DNA from: Chitinophagaceae bacterium
GTDB taxonomy: Bacteria; Bacteroidota; Bacteroidia; Chitinophagales; Chitinophagaceae
Length of the DNA stretch: 64,000 bases
Direction of reading: 5' to 3'
Assembly: GCA_947504605.1 (NCBI GenBank)
Contig: CANNJE010000001.1
Location: 38,736-102,735 of the forward strand
Position 1 is the stretch's first letter, and each line of letters starts with the position of its first letter. A program made the translations under genes and the position numbers. Below the pieces are notes generated by a model that saw only the letters and a list, made by a program, of their open reading frames with translations, had not been told where the DNA came from and did not search any database. Below are positions 18,171-28,301 of the stretch, piece by piece.

Positions 18171-21101
18171 TTAATTCATTAATGCCTGATAAATGGTTTC
18201 GTGAATTTTGGGACGTACGTTCATTTTAAGTAACACATCACTCCCAGATGGATTTACCCGGTTGCTTAAAAATACAAATACCAGATTTTTGTCAGGGTCT
18301 GCCCACGTGCAGGTTCCTGTAAATCCGGTATGGCCAAAAGTTCTAGGGGATGCAGATAATGTGGGGTATGCTTCTTTGCGTGTATTGTTGTCTTTTTCGG
18401 GTTTGTCAAAACCATACCCACGCCTACTGATGTTACTTTGATAGTTCGTAAATAAATCAATGGTTTCTTTTTTTAAATAATGTTTGCCATTATATACACC
18501 TCCATTCATAAGCATTTGCATAATGGAGGCAATATCATAAACATTGCTAAATAAGCCGGCATGCCCTGCAACACCTCCCATCATGGCAGCTCCAGGATCA
18601 TGAACATCGCCCCTAAGTAGCTGGCTTCTAAATTTAACTTCATCTTCAGTGGGTACAATGCGGCTGATAGGCATATTTTGTAATGGCATAAATCCGGCAG
18701 ATGATAAGCTCATCGGAGCGAAGAAGGTTTTTTTTACATAAACATCTAAAGGCATTCCACTGATCGCTTCTACAATTTTACCAAGAAAAATAAAATCATT
18801 ATCGCTGTATACATATTTATCCTGTGCCCCAAGTGGACTCTTTAATATTTTAAAACGGATACTATCCTCCCATCTGTTTGCCAGATAGAAATTTTTAGCT
18901 ACCCGAATATTAAATGAATCTTTTTTTCTTTCTGAATAAATACCGGGCAAAGGTTTGCCGGCGGTATCTATGGTTTCTTTATAAAACGGAATATAAGAAA
19001 CAAGGCCTGCCTGATGTAACAGTATTTTTCGAATAGAAAGTTTTTCTTTATTGGAGCCCCTTACATACGGAAGATAATCCCCTAAAGTTTTATCAAGGTT
19101 TATTTTATCTTCATCATATAACTTCATTACCGAAATAGTTGTTGCGCAAATTTTTGTAACAGACGCCATATCAAAAACCGACTCAATATTCATCGTTTCT
19201 TTAGCATCATAAGTATAGTTGCCATAAGCTTTTTCATAAGCAATTTTACCATCTTTTAAAATTAAAACTACACAGCCAGGTGCTGCTTTTTTACTTATGG
19301 CGTCATTTGTAATAGAATCAATTTTGTGAATACGAGCCATATCTAATCCCCACTGATTTTCGGCAATATTTTGTGTAAATAGCTGAGCTGAAATACTGCT
19401 TCCAAATGTTAAATTGTCACATACGGTTACCGGTAAAACACCTTTGTAAGCAAGTTTACCTTGCAGCATATTAACTGCAACATCCTGTATGATATCATCA
19501 TCTTCATAACAAACTACCAGATTTTTTGCGTCACACCAGTTTTTTGCTGCATAGGTATTTGCAAATTGAAAAATGATGCTGTTTGTTTTTTGGTTTAGTT
19601 CATTAACCAATTTTACAGATTGTGTATTTAATCCAAAATTATTTGCAGGAGTTCTGTTTATATTATGTATTCCTATTATTACTTTCTTAAACTCCTTACT
19701 TATCTTGTTTACAAAAAGGTCTAACTCTTCATTGTTTTTCAATTCTACCTCGGGATAAAATACGGTTGCATTATAATCTTCCCTTATTCTTTTTGCAAAA
19801 TTGTTTTCTGTTTTTGTTCCAATAATCACCAATGCAATATCTTCTGATTTATTATTATCCCAGGTTGACAAGGGGAAAAAACTATTGTCTTTTTTTGCAG
19901 CCAATGTAATTGCATTTTCTGCAATGAGTTTACGCATGGCAGGTATTTCTGCGTTTAACTTTGCAGTAAGATTTTGAGTGTTGATTTGTTGGTAATTATT
20001 TAAACCATAAGCATATTTAGCTTCTAAAACCTTTTTGCAATGCCCTTCTATGTCTGACCAGCTTAACTTTTTTTCGTCAATAGCAACTTTTATTTTTTCA
20101 ATTGCAAGCGGTACATCTCCTGGAAGACAGAGCATATCATTGCCGGCAATAAGAGACTGAACGGAAGCTTCTCCATTTGGAAAGAATTTTTTTACCCCCT
20201 GCATTTCCAATGCATCTGTAAAAGTTAGTCCCTGATATCCAAGTCTGCCACGCATCAATTGATTAATATTAAGTGGCGAAAGGGATGTAGCTCTATTGGA
20301 AGTAGTATCAATTGCTGGAATGTAAAGATGTGCCAGCATAACGCTTCCAATGCCAGCGTTAAAAATTTGCCTGAATGGATAAAGCTCCAATGAATCTAAT
20401 TGTGCGATGCTTTTATTTATTATAGGTAAGTCATAATGAGAATCTACCGACACATCTCCATGGCCAGGGAAATGTTTGGCACATGCCATTACCCCAATAT
20501 CCTGCATGCCCTTCATATAAGCAATTCCGTAATCGGCTACTTTAAATTTATCCTCGCCAAAGCTGCGATCGTTTATAACTGGATTGTTGGGATTGTTGTT
20601 TACATCTACTACAGGTGCATAGTTTACCTGTATGCCCACACGCTTGCATTGTTCGCCCACCAGCTTTCCGTAATTGTAAACGATGGTTGCATCCCGCATA
20701 GCACCCAGCATCATCTGGCGGGGCAAAGGCAGAACGCTGTCAATCATGCGCATACCTACACCCCATTCTGCATCAATACACATTAAAATAGGGGTTTTTG
20801 CTTTTGCCTGCAGCCTGTTGATGATCTCTGCCTGCTTTACGGGGCTACCCTGAAAAATACAAATTCCGCCAATATTATATAGATTGATTAGAGAATCAAC
20901 TTTTTCTTCGTAAAAAGTTACCTGTTTTGTTTTACTATCAATAGTAGAAAGGCGTACAACCATAAGCTGAGCAATACGCTCATCATTATTCAAAGTTTTA
21001 TATACACTGTCTGCCCAAAGACTCGCTTTATTATTTTGCGCATTTACTTTACCGAACAACAATAGAAAGGAGCAGGAAAACAAACAAATAAATTTCATCA
21101 T
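18171..21101 (-). CDS. GH3 (NagZ-like) domain fused to a serine beta-lactamase/PBP-like domain
   Basis: N-terminal GH3: KHFPGHGDVSVDSHYDLPII; C-terminal beta-lactamase fold: SVFDMASVTKICATT (SxxK), YSDNDF, HTGFTGT. Confidence 0.88.
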   Translation of the reverse strand: MMKFICLFSCSFLLLFGKVNAQNNKASLWADSVYKTLNNDERIAQLMVVRLSTIDSKTKQVTFYEEKVDSLINLYNIGGICIFQGSPVKQAEIINRLQAKAKTPILMCIDAEWGVGMRMIDSVLPLPRQMMLGAMRDATIVYNYGKLVGEQCKRVGIQVNYAPVVDVNNNPNNPVINDRSFGEDKFKVADYGIAYMKGMQDIGVMACAKHFPGHGDVSVDSHYDLPIINKSIAQLDSLELYPFRQIFNAGIGSVMLAHLYIPAIDTTSNRATSLSPLNINQLMRGRLGYQGLTFTDALEMQGVKKFFPNGEASVQSLIAGNDMLCLPGDVPLAIEKIKVAIDEKKLSWSDIEGHCKKVLEAKYAYGLNNYQQINTQNLTAKLNAEIPAMRKLIAENAITLAAKKDNSFFPLSTWDNNKSEDIALVIIGTKTENNFAKRIREDYNATVFYPEVELKNNEELDLFVNKISKEFKKVIIGIHNINRTPANNFGLNTQSVKLVNELNQKTNSIIFQFANTYAAKNWCDAKNLVVCYEDDDIIQDVAVNMLQGKLAYKGVLPVTVCDNLTFGSSISAQLFTQNIAENQWGLDMARIHKIDSITNDAISKKAAPGCVVLILKDGKIAYEKAYGNYTYDAKETMNIESVFDMASVTKICATTISVMKLYDEDKINLDKTLGDYLPYVRGSNKEKLSIRKILLHQAGLVSYIPFYKETIDTAGKPLPGIYSERKKDSFNIRVAKNFYLANRWEDSIRFKILKSPLGAQDKYVYSDNDFIFLGKIVEAISGMPLDVYVKKTFFAPMSLSSAGFMPLQNMPISRIVPTEDEVKFRSQLLRGDVHDPGAAMMGGVAGHAGLFSNVYDIASIMQMLMNGGVYNGKHYLKKETIDLFTNYQSNISRRGYGFDKPEKDNNTRKEAYPTLSASPRTFGHTGFTGTCTWADPDKNLVFVFLSNRVNPSGSDVLLKMNVRPKIHETIYQALMN

Positions 21102-21252
21102 GCATTTTATTTATAAGCACAAAGTAAGAAGTTTTAACTTTTGCAAGACGAACAATATAGTTTTTAGTGCTAATCCATAACGATAAGTGGTTAAAAAACT
21201 CCCGTTTAATTATTCGAATTCGAAATTTGGAGCTTTTAGAGGCTGTTGTGCT

Positions 21253-21260
21253 TATTTTTG
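21253..21260 (+). promoter_or_regulatory. Candidate Bacteroidota -7 box (TAnnTTTG) of mutL
   Basis: TATTTTTG, 25 nt upstream of the TTG start at 21285; -33 element not clear. Confidence 0.4.
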
Positions 21261-21284
21261 CATCAAATTAAACCATCATTTACT

Positions 21285-23123
21285 TTGCCGGATATTATTC
21301 AATTATTACCTGATAACATTGCCAATCAAATAGCTGCCGGAGAAGTGATTCAACGTCCTGCCAGTGCGGTAAAGGAGTTGCTGGAAAATGCGGTAGATGC
21401 CGGAGCAGATGAAATCAGGTTGCTTGTTAATGATGCAGGAAAAGCATTGATACAGGTGATTGATAATGGAAAAGGCATGAGTGAAACCGATGCCCGAATG
21501 GCATTTGAACGCCATGCCACATCAAAAATCAGGAATATTGATGATCTGTTTCGAATCAAAACAATGGGATTTAGGGGTGAAGCGCTAGCAAGTATTGCCG
21601 CAGTAGCTCAAGTAGAAATGAAAACAAAGAGAGCGGAGGATGAAACGGGTGTTTACTTGGAAATTGAAAATAGTGTTGTAAAAAAGCAGGAGCCGGTAGC
21701 AATGGAAAAAGGCAGCAGCATTGCCATGAAAAATTTGTTTTTTAATGTGCCCGCCCGAAGAAATTTTCTAAAAAGTAATGCATCAGAATTAAAACATATT
21801 GTTGATGAATTTATAAGGGTGGCAATGGCTTTCCCTGAAATTTTCTTTTCATTATCTTCTAATGGTCAACAGGTTTTTCACTTGGAAAAAGGTTCGCTTA
21901 AACAACGCATTGTACAGATATTAGGCAGTAGCTACAATGCCAAACTAGTAAGCGTGCAAGAGCATACAGATTACCTAGATATTATTGGTTTTGTTGGCAA
22001 ACCTGAAACAGCTAAAAAAACAAGAGGGGATCAATACTTTTTTGTTAATAACCGTTTTATAAAAAGTGCTTATTTGAATCATGCAGTGATGAATGCTTTT
22101 GACGAAATGATTGCCAAAGACAGTTATCCGATGTATGCTTTATTCATAGACCTTGATCCTGCACAATTGGATATTAATGTACATCCAACCAAGCAGGAAA
22201 TAAAATTTGAGGACGAAAAAATTGTGTATGCTTTTGTTCAAAGTGCCGTAAAACATGCTTTGGCACAATTTAGTATTACCCCCACACTGGATTTTGATCT
22301 TGATGCCGGGATACAAAACCTTGATGCAGTGAATAAGCCATTTACAGATGAAATAAAATCATCTACAGCTTCCTCTTCGTTGTATCAAACTTTCACACAA
22401 AAAAATCAGGCACATTTTATTGAAAATAAAAGTGAACTGAAACACTGGAAGGACTTTTATGAGCCCAAGTCAAATACAACTGGTGTTTTAGCTCAAAGAC
22501 CTTTTGCCGACGATGAGTTTACAACCATAAAATCACAGGCAGAGAACTCGGGGTTAAAAACTGAACACCTTGTGCAGATTCACAATGCATACATCGTTGT
22601 ACAAAATGATAAAGGATATTTACTTATTAATCAACAAAACGCACATGAGCGGGTGTTGTACGAAAGGTTTACGAATGCTGTTTCAGGAAAAGCAATAGCA
22701 ACACAAAGAAGTTTGTTTCCCGGAACAATCGACTTGTCTGCGGCCGATGTTGTTTTACTGACAGAATTGTTACCTGATTTAAACCTGTTGGGTTATTTGC
22801 TGGAACCTTTTGGTAACAATACTTTTGTTGTGCAGGGTACTCCAGCAGATATGGAATCTGGTAACGAAAAAATGGCACTTGAAAAAATGCTGGAGCAGTA
22901 CAAACATTTTAGCACTGATCTTAAATTTTCTAAAAGAGAAAAATTATTACGGTCTATGGCCTTGCAACAAGCTATAAAATCAGGAACAGTACTAGGTCAA
23001 AAAGAAATGAATGTTTTGGTAACCGAACTTTTTGAATGTAATATTCCTAATAGTACCCCTAGTGGGAAACCTACTTATATGGGATTTAAAAAAGAGGAAC
23101 TAGATAAAATGTTTGGCAGATAA
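21285..23123 (+). CDS. mutL: DNA mismatch repair protein MutL, TTG start
   Basis: (M)PDIIQLLPDNIANQIAAGEVIQRPASAVKELLENAVDAGA; GFRGEALASI. No in-frame ATG before the ATPase motifs. Confidence 0.95.
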   Translation: MPDIIQLLPDNIANQIAAGEVIQRPASAVKELLENAVDAGADEIRLLVNDAGKALIQVIDNGKGMSETDARMAFERHATSKIRNIDDLFRIKTMGFRGEALASIAAVAQVEMKTKRAEDETGVYLEIENSVVKKQEPVAMEKGSSIAMKNLFFNVPARRNFLKSNASELKHIVDEFIRVAMAFPEIFFSLSSNGQQVFHLEKGSLKQRIVQILGSSYNAKLVSVQEHTDYLDIIGFVGKPETAKKTRGDQYFFVNNRFIKSAYLNHAVMNAFDEMIAKDSYPMYALFIDLDPAQLDINVHPTKQEIKFEDEKIVYAFVQSAVKHALAQFSITPTLDFDLDAGIQNLDAVNKPFTDEIKSSTASSSLYQTFTQKNQAHFIENKSELKHWKDFYEPKSNTTGVLAQRPFADDEFTTIKSQAENSGLKTEHLVQIHNAYIVVQNDKGYLLINQQNAHERVLYERFTNAVSGKAIATQRSLFPGTIDLSAADVVLLTELLPDLNLLGYLLEPFGNNTFVVQGTPADMESGNEKMALEKMLEQYKHFSTDLKFSKREKLLRSMALQQAIKSGTVLGQKEMNVLVTELFECNIPNSTPSGKPTYMGFKKEELDKMFGR

Positions 23124-23152
23124 TACAACTACCTTTTATTTATTGTTAACAT

Positions 23153-23189
23153 AAAAAAATCCTGCAGTTTTTGGCTGCAGGATTTTTTA
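23153..23189. terminator. Bidirectional terminator between convergent mutL and PKD-protein gene
   Basis: AAAAAATCCTGCAG ... CTGCAGGATTTTTT. Confidence 0.9.
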
Positions 23190-23201
23190 TAGATGTTTTT
23201 A

Positions 23202-25421
23202 TTACATTTTATTAAATCTGGAATAACATATCCTGTTTCCATAAATCACTTTTATATTATACAATCCAGGAACTAAATCATTTACATTTATGGAAACAAT
23301 GTTGTTGCCGGAAGAACCTTGCTGATGTTTTGATCTTACTAGAGTATTTATTGTATTATAGATGTATACATGAATCATTTCTGGTTGTGCCAATTGCAAA
23401 GCAACATTAATCAAACTACTTGTAGGGTTTGGATAGGCTTGTAATTCGCAAATTTGTGATGTCTGCTCTATCCTGATAATACTGCAGTATTCTTTTACAC
23501 AACCCCCTAAAGTTATTGCCCTTAAACAAACTCTATAATACCCAGTATCGTTAAAAACGTAGGCCGGGTTGTTCTGATGCAATGTTACAGGAACTTGGGT
23601 GGAAGTAGACAGTTTAACAATTGTCCAAGTTTGGTCCTGAATGGGGAAATTAGCATTGGCGTAAAAATAAATTTTATTGGAAATAAAAGGATCTCTTTGA
23701 TAAGTATATCCAACATGAATGCTATCGCAATTAATTTGCGGAAGTATAGTTATGACCTTGCATATTTCTCTTACGCAAGGGGTAGTTCCAGGTGTGTTAC
23801 TATTTTTCTTTACTCTCAAACAAACGGGATAAGTACCTGCGGCAATGTAAGTATGATTTGGATTGACATCCAGAGACGAGGTGCCATCGCCAAATGTCCA
23901 TCTTACAGAATCTGTAGGAGATAATGGATTGCTTAAATTTTGGAACGCAAAATTTAAAGGGTTGCTGCTATTGGTCCAAGTAAAATATGCTACCAAATTA
24001 CAATTTTGGGTTGTACCCACAACAATGGTTTTACATATTTCTCTTACACATACAGCCGTACCAGTAGCATTTAAATTTTTCTTCACTCGTAAACAAACGG
24101 TGTAAGTGCCGGGGTTTGTATAGGTATGTGAAGGGTTAACTCCCAATGAAGACGTACCGTCACCAAAAGTCCATCTGATAGAATCTGTTGCAGCTAATGG
24201 TATACTTAAGTTTTGAAAATTAAAAGTTAAAGGATTGGAACTAGTATTTGTCCAGGTAAAATTTGCAGTAAGGTTACAGGTTTGATTAACAATAACTGTT
24301 TTACATATTTCCCTTACACAGGGCTCAGAGCCGGGAGTATTTCCATTCTTCTTTACTCTCAAACAAACATTATAGGTACCCGCATTGGCAAATGTATGAG
24401 TTGGATTAACATCTATGGAAGAAGTTCCATCACCAAATGTCCATCTAACAGAATCCGTGGGTGCTAAAGGGTTGCTTAAATTTTGAAATGCTACCGATAA
24501 AGGATTGTTTGAAAGTGCTGTCCAGTTAAAGTAAGCTACAAGGTTACAAGATTGAACGACTGTAACTGTTTTACAAAATTCCCTAACGCACGGTGTGTTG
24601 GATACACTGCTATTTTTCTTTACTCTTAAACAAACTGTATAAGTTCCCGGATTTGTATAAGTATGCATTGGATTAATATCCAATGAACTAGTGCCGTCGC
24701 CAAATGTCCATCTCACAGAATCAGTAGGAGACAAGGGGACGCTTAAATTTTGAAACACAATTGATAAAGGACTTGTGGCAACTGCAGTCCAATTAAAGTA
24801 AGCTACAAGGTTACAAGGTTGTGTAACAATAACTGTCTTACAAATCTCACTCACACATGGAGCAGTACCGGGAGTATTGCTATTTTTCTTTATTCTTAAA
24901 CAAACATTATAAGTGCCAGCACTTGTATAAACATGTGTAGGATTGAGATCGAGAGAAGATAATCCATCTCCAAAAGTCCATCTGATAGAATCTGTTGAAG
25001 CTAAAGGAGCACTTAAATTTTGAAATGTAATCGCTAAGGGGTTAGCGGTCCCTGAAGTCCAGTTAAAATTTGAAACCAGATTGCATGACTGCTGTATGAT
25101 TAATGTAACTACAGCAGAGTCTGCGCAAACAAAAACACCATTAAGATTATACCTGCTTAAATAGTGTTTTATTGTATATGTCCCTGGTGTTGTAAAACTA
25201 TGTAAAGGTGATGCAAGGCCACTTGTAGGTGTGCCATCACCAAAAAGCCAGTTGTGATGAACAAATGGCGAATCACCTATTGTTACAGGAATGAATTGTA
25301 CATTGTTACTGTTAATAAAAGTAACACTGAATGCAGCATTGCATAGTGTACTTGTTTGTGCTTTTGACTTATAAATAAAGAATGAAAAAGTAAGCAGCAG
25401 TAGAGTAAATATTTTTTTCAT
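23202..25421 (-). CDS. Tandem PKD-repeat protein with T9SS type A sorting domain
   Basis: Repeated [D]SIRWTFGDGTSSLDVNPTHTYTNPGTYTVCLRVKKN modules; C-terminal YPNPTSSLINVALQ...GLYNIKVIYGN. Start moved to MKKIFTLLLL (25421). Confidence 0.9.
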   Translation of the reverse strand: MKKIFTLLLLTFSFFIYKSKAQTSTLCNAAFSVTFINSNNVQFIPVTIGDSPFVHHNWLFGDGTPTSGLASPLHSFTTPGTYTIKHYLSRYNLNGVFVCADSAVVTLIIQQSCNLVSNFNWTSGTANPLAITFQNLSAPLASTDSIRWTFGDGLSSLDLNPTHVYTSAGTYNVCLRIKKNSNTPGTAPCVSEICKTVIVTQPCNLVAYFNWTAVATSPLSIVFQNLSVPLSPTDSVRWTFGDGTSSLDINPMHTYTNPGTYTVCLRVKKNSSVSNTPCVREFCKTVTVVQSCNLVAYFNWTALSNNPLSVAFQNLSNPLAPTDSVRWTFGDGTSSIDVNPTHTFANAGTYNVCLRVKKNGNTPGSEPCVREICKTVIVNQTCNLTANFTWTNTSSNPLTFNFQNLSIPLAATDSIRWTFGDGTSSLGVNPSHTYTNPGTYTVCLRVKKNLNATGTAVCVREICKTIVVGTTQNCNLVAYFTWTNSSNPLNFAFQNLSNPLSPTDSVRWTFGDGTSSLDVNPNHTYIAAGTYPVCLRVKKNSNTPGTTPCVREICKVITILPQINCDSIHVGYTYQRDPFISNKIYFYANANFPIQDQTWTIVKLSTSTQVPVTLHQNNPAYVFNDTGYYRVCLRAITLGGCVKEYCSIIRIEQTSQICELQAYPNPTSSLINVALQLAQPEMIHVYIYNTINTLVRSKHQQGSSGNNIVSINVNDLVPGLYNIKVIYGNRICYSRFNKM
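23736..25089 (-). repeat. Five near-identical PKD modules of about 90 aa, coding tandem repeat
   Basis: Units beginning CNLVxxFxWT and ending CVREICKTVxV recur about every 267-273 nt; an additional diverged PKD precedes them. Confidence 0.85.
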
Positions 25422-25519
25422 AAAAAATATTTTGGTTAATTGGTTAGAGGTTTTGGCAAATTTTAAAAAACATACCTGCAACAGGTATTCATGTTGTTGT
25501 ACTAAAGATAAAAGAAATT

Positions 25520-26905
25520 TTAATAATTATTTCTTATTTTTTGCAGGAAACCCTCTACAGACCTGCGAATTGGCGTAGCCCCAGTTTTGTAGTTATTAAC
25601 CAAAATAGAGAAAATTAGTACTTTATTTTTTTTGGTTATGAGATAACCACTTAAGGCACAGTTATTACTTAGTGTTCCGGTTTTGGCAAAAATATACCCC
25701 TTTTCTGATTTATAATAACTACTCAGCGTTCCTTCCCCACCGGTAGGTAAAATATTTTGAATACGTTTCCAGTCAAATTCGTCTTTTATCTTTTTGAGGA
25801 GGTAAACAAAATCCTGTGGAGTAAATAAATTATACCTGCTTAGGCCACTACCATCTACCCATTTGGGCTGTTGAGGAATATCTTTTAAATCTGTTTTTAA
25901 TAAAGTATCAATCATCCTTTCATCGCTCATGTATCCAAGATGTTCATTGCTGGCCATTATTAAAGTTTGTTCAGCAAAAAAGTTATCGCTGCGGTGCATC
26001 ATTGGTTTGAAAACAGAGTCAGATGATTGTGAATGAATAATATTTGAAAATCGATAGGCGCCATGTGTAAATGCACTTTCACCCAACTTACAATTAAGAA
26101 TACCCTCCAGCATCAATTTAATAAAACCATTGTCATTGCTTATAAAAGGAATGTTTGTTTTTGCTGGCAAACGCCCTCTTCCTATTGAAGCAGTTTGAAA
26201 AAAATTGGAATCTTTTTTTCTGTAAATATTAAATGATTTCCCCCAAGCTGGCTGGTTCTTATTCCATGTAATTATACTGCTATATTTTGAATCGTCAAAC
26301 ATAGCAGGGAAAGCCTTTAAAGTATCGGCATTTAAATAAAAACTTGCAAGGTTTCCATTAATTGGGAATGCGCTACGCTCAGCCATATATTCTTCACCAA
26401 AATCATCCCATGCCCAACCTTTTCCAAATGAATTCGATAAAAAATTAAAATCATCCACAATACTCAATTGGGCGCATTGTTTGTTTTTTAAAAAATCTAA
26501 AACAGGTTGATTTGTAAAATCTGAATGTAAAAAGGAGGGATCGCCGGTGGGTTGAATAATAATACTGTTGTCATTTGGGTTAGAATTATACCTCAGCCCT
26601 ATCAGACTGTCGCCTAAATATTTCATTCCCGCATAAAGTGTAAATAATTTGGTATTACTAGCTGGTACAAAATATTTTTCTGCATCATGTTCATACCAGT
26701 ATTTTCCGGTAGCCGGTTCAAAAATGCTAATACCAATATGACCTTGCCGGATAGCAGAATCTTCAAGCAGTATTTTATTGGCCTGTTTGGTTATTTGTTT
26801 GTTTACAGAGCAAGAGCTTAGTATAAATAGTAAATAATAAATGGGTAGTACAAAAAAAGAAAGGTTGAAAGACCATTTTTGTTGTACACTCTTATAACTT
26901 ATCAT
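25520..26905 (-). CDS. dacB: D-alanyl-D-alanine carboxypeptidase/endopeptidase, PBP4 family
   Basis: YFVPASNTKLFTLYAG (SxxK), WVDGSGLSRYN (SGLSR), IFAKTGTLSNN (KTG). Confidence 0.9.
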   Translation of the reverse strand: MISYKSVQQKWSFNLSFFVLPIYYLLFILSSCSVNKQITKQANKILLEDSAIRQGHIGISIFEPATGKYWYEHDAEKYFVPASNTKLFTLYAGMKYLGDSLIGLRYNSNPNDNSIIIQPTGDPSFLHSDFTNQPVLDFLKNKQCAQLSIVDDFNFLSNSFGKGWAWDDFGEEYMAERSAFPINGNLASFYLNADTLKAFPAMFDDSKYSSIITWNKNQPAWGKSFNIYRKKDSNFFQTASIGRGRLPAKTNIPFISNDNGFIKLMLEGILNCKLGESAFTHGAYRFSNIIHSQSSDSVFKPMMHRSDNFFAEQTLIMASNEHLGYMSDERMIDTLLKTDLKDIPQQPKWVDGSGLSRYNLFTPQDFVYLLKKIKDEFDWKRIQNILPTGGEGTLSSYYKSEKGYIFAKTGTLSNNCALSGYLITKKNKVLIFSILVNNYKTGATPIRRSVEGFLQKIRNNY

Positions 26906-26952
26906 TTTAAAATATTTTCTTCTTATTTTTTAATAACAAACAACATTTCTTT

Positions 26953-28080
26953 TTAATTTCTTTCCTGCACTCTTAGCCATCTTTCAGGTATTTCATTGTT
27001 GCTGGCTTTAATATAATCATTGTAACTACACGCAATAAAGGAATTGTCTGGCATTTGCATCCACCAGCGATTGGTTCTTTTACTTTGTAAAAAAACCGTT
27101 TCTACTTCCGTAAAAGCAGTATGGTATTCATTAAAATTGTTCCTGTCTTTAATATCTGATTCTTGCTTGCAACGGCTTTTCCCGTCAATAAAATACCAGA
27201 TCATTTGAGAAATTTGTTTGGCAGTCATTTCTTCCACATCATCCTGCGGGCGGTACCCATAAATTCCAAAACTACTCATGCGGCTGCTTAATCCTGCAAA
27301 GCGGGTAAGCATACATGCTTCAATACCGGATAAGCCATTTGGACAGTTTTTGTTGGCAGGAGAATCGCTGTGTTTGATAGCACTCACATCAAAGCTGAGC
27401 AGATGGCTATTACGCAAAACAGGCTCCATTTCATCTATATTTTCTGTAACAGCTCCTACTCTGTAACAATCAAATCTTAATTTATCCATTGTTTCCAGCA
27501 TACGCGGATGTACAAAATAACTTTGAAATGCAATATGATTATAATGTCTAACCATATTTGGTTCTCCGGTGAGCATTTCCATAAGAAAATTTTCACTTCT
27601 GATAGGACTTTCTCCCCTAAGATCAATAACTGCATCCACACAGGTTGCTTCTATCTGTTGGTTTAACTCTATATAGGCATAATACTGAGCCAGTGTAATA
27701 TCATGGGAACCTCCTAAAATAAGGACCGTTTTTTTTAGTCGGAGCATTTCTACCAATATGGTTTTTATGGCAGCATAACTGTCTTTCACAGAAGCTCCTT
27801 TTTTTACATTACCCAGATCAACAATATTAATATCCGTATGCCAGTAATGTAGGCGGTATAAATGTTTGCGAATAATATTGGCTGCATTATTATCAGATTC
27901 AAAATAACCATTGCCCCGGAATTCTGTGATTCCCAGTAAAACAATATCTGCATTTTCGATATCAGGTAGTTCTTCTGTAAAAACATTGATATGTTTGGCC
28001 AGTTGTCCATCTGTATAACCTTCGTCGTCATTTAATTCATGTACAGGAACAGGTTCAAGGAATTCGATAAGATCTAACAT
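26953..28080 (-). CDS. Arginase/formimidoylglutamase-fold protein with altered metal-ligand motifs
   Basis: LGGSHDITLAQYYAY matches arginase motif 1; DLRGES and SFDVSAIKHSD replace the DAHxD and SFDxDxxDP motifs. Confidence 0.75.
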   Translation of the reverse strand: MLDLIEFLEPVPVHELNDDEGYTDGQLAKHINVFTEELPDIENADIVLLGITEFRGNGYFESDNNAANIIRKHLYRLHYWHTDINIVDLGNVKKGASVKDSYAAIKTILVEMLRLKKTVLILGGSHDITLAQYYAYIELNQQIEATCVDAVIDLRGESPIRSENFLMEMLTGEPNMVRHYNHIAFQSYFVHPRMLETMDKLRFDCYRVGAVTENIDEMEPVLRNSHLLSFDVSAIKHSDSPANKNCPNGLSGIEACMLTRFAGLSSRMSSFGIYGYRPQDDVEEMTAKQISQMIWYFIDGKSRCKQESDIKDRNNFNEYHTAFTEVETVFLQSKRTNRWWMQMPDNSFIACSYNDYIKASNNEIPERWLRVQERN

Positions 28081-28272
28081 TCAAAAAAGTTTGCAGCAAA
28101 CCTAATAGAATAATTGCAGAATTGGTAAGCAGTTCAATCATTTTATATAAAAAATCACCTCTTCTATTTAAGTAGGGCCTAGATAATTAATTATTTTGGG
28201 CGGCTTAAATTCCTGTAAAAAATCATAAAAAGGAACTGTCTGAAATCATTAAATTTTATAACTCAGTATCAT

Positions 28273-28280
28273 TAACTTTG
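28273..28280 (+). promoter_or_regulatory. Candidate -7 box (TAnnTTTG) of the korA-like gene
   Basis: TAACTTTG, 22 nt upstream of ATG 28302; overlaps the ORF-track TTG start at 28278. Confidence 0.45.
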
Positions 28281-28301
28281 CAAAATCATAAAAATATTAC
28301 G

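Noticed and set aside
23736-25089. Nucleotide repeats as a CRISPR or satellite array
   Set aside because: They encode PKD modules in one continuous minus-strand ORF.
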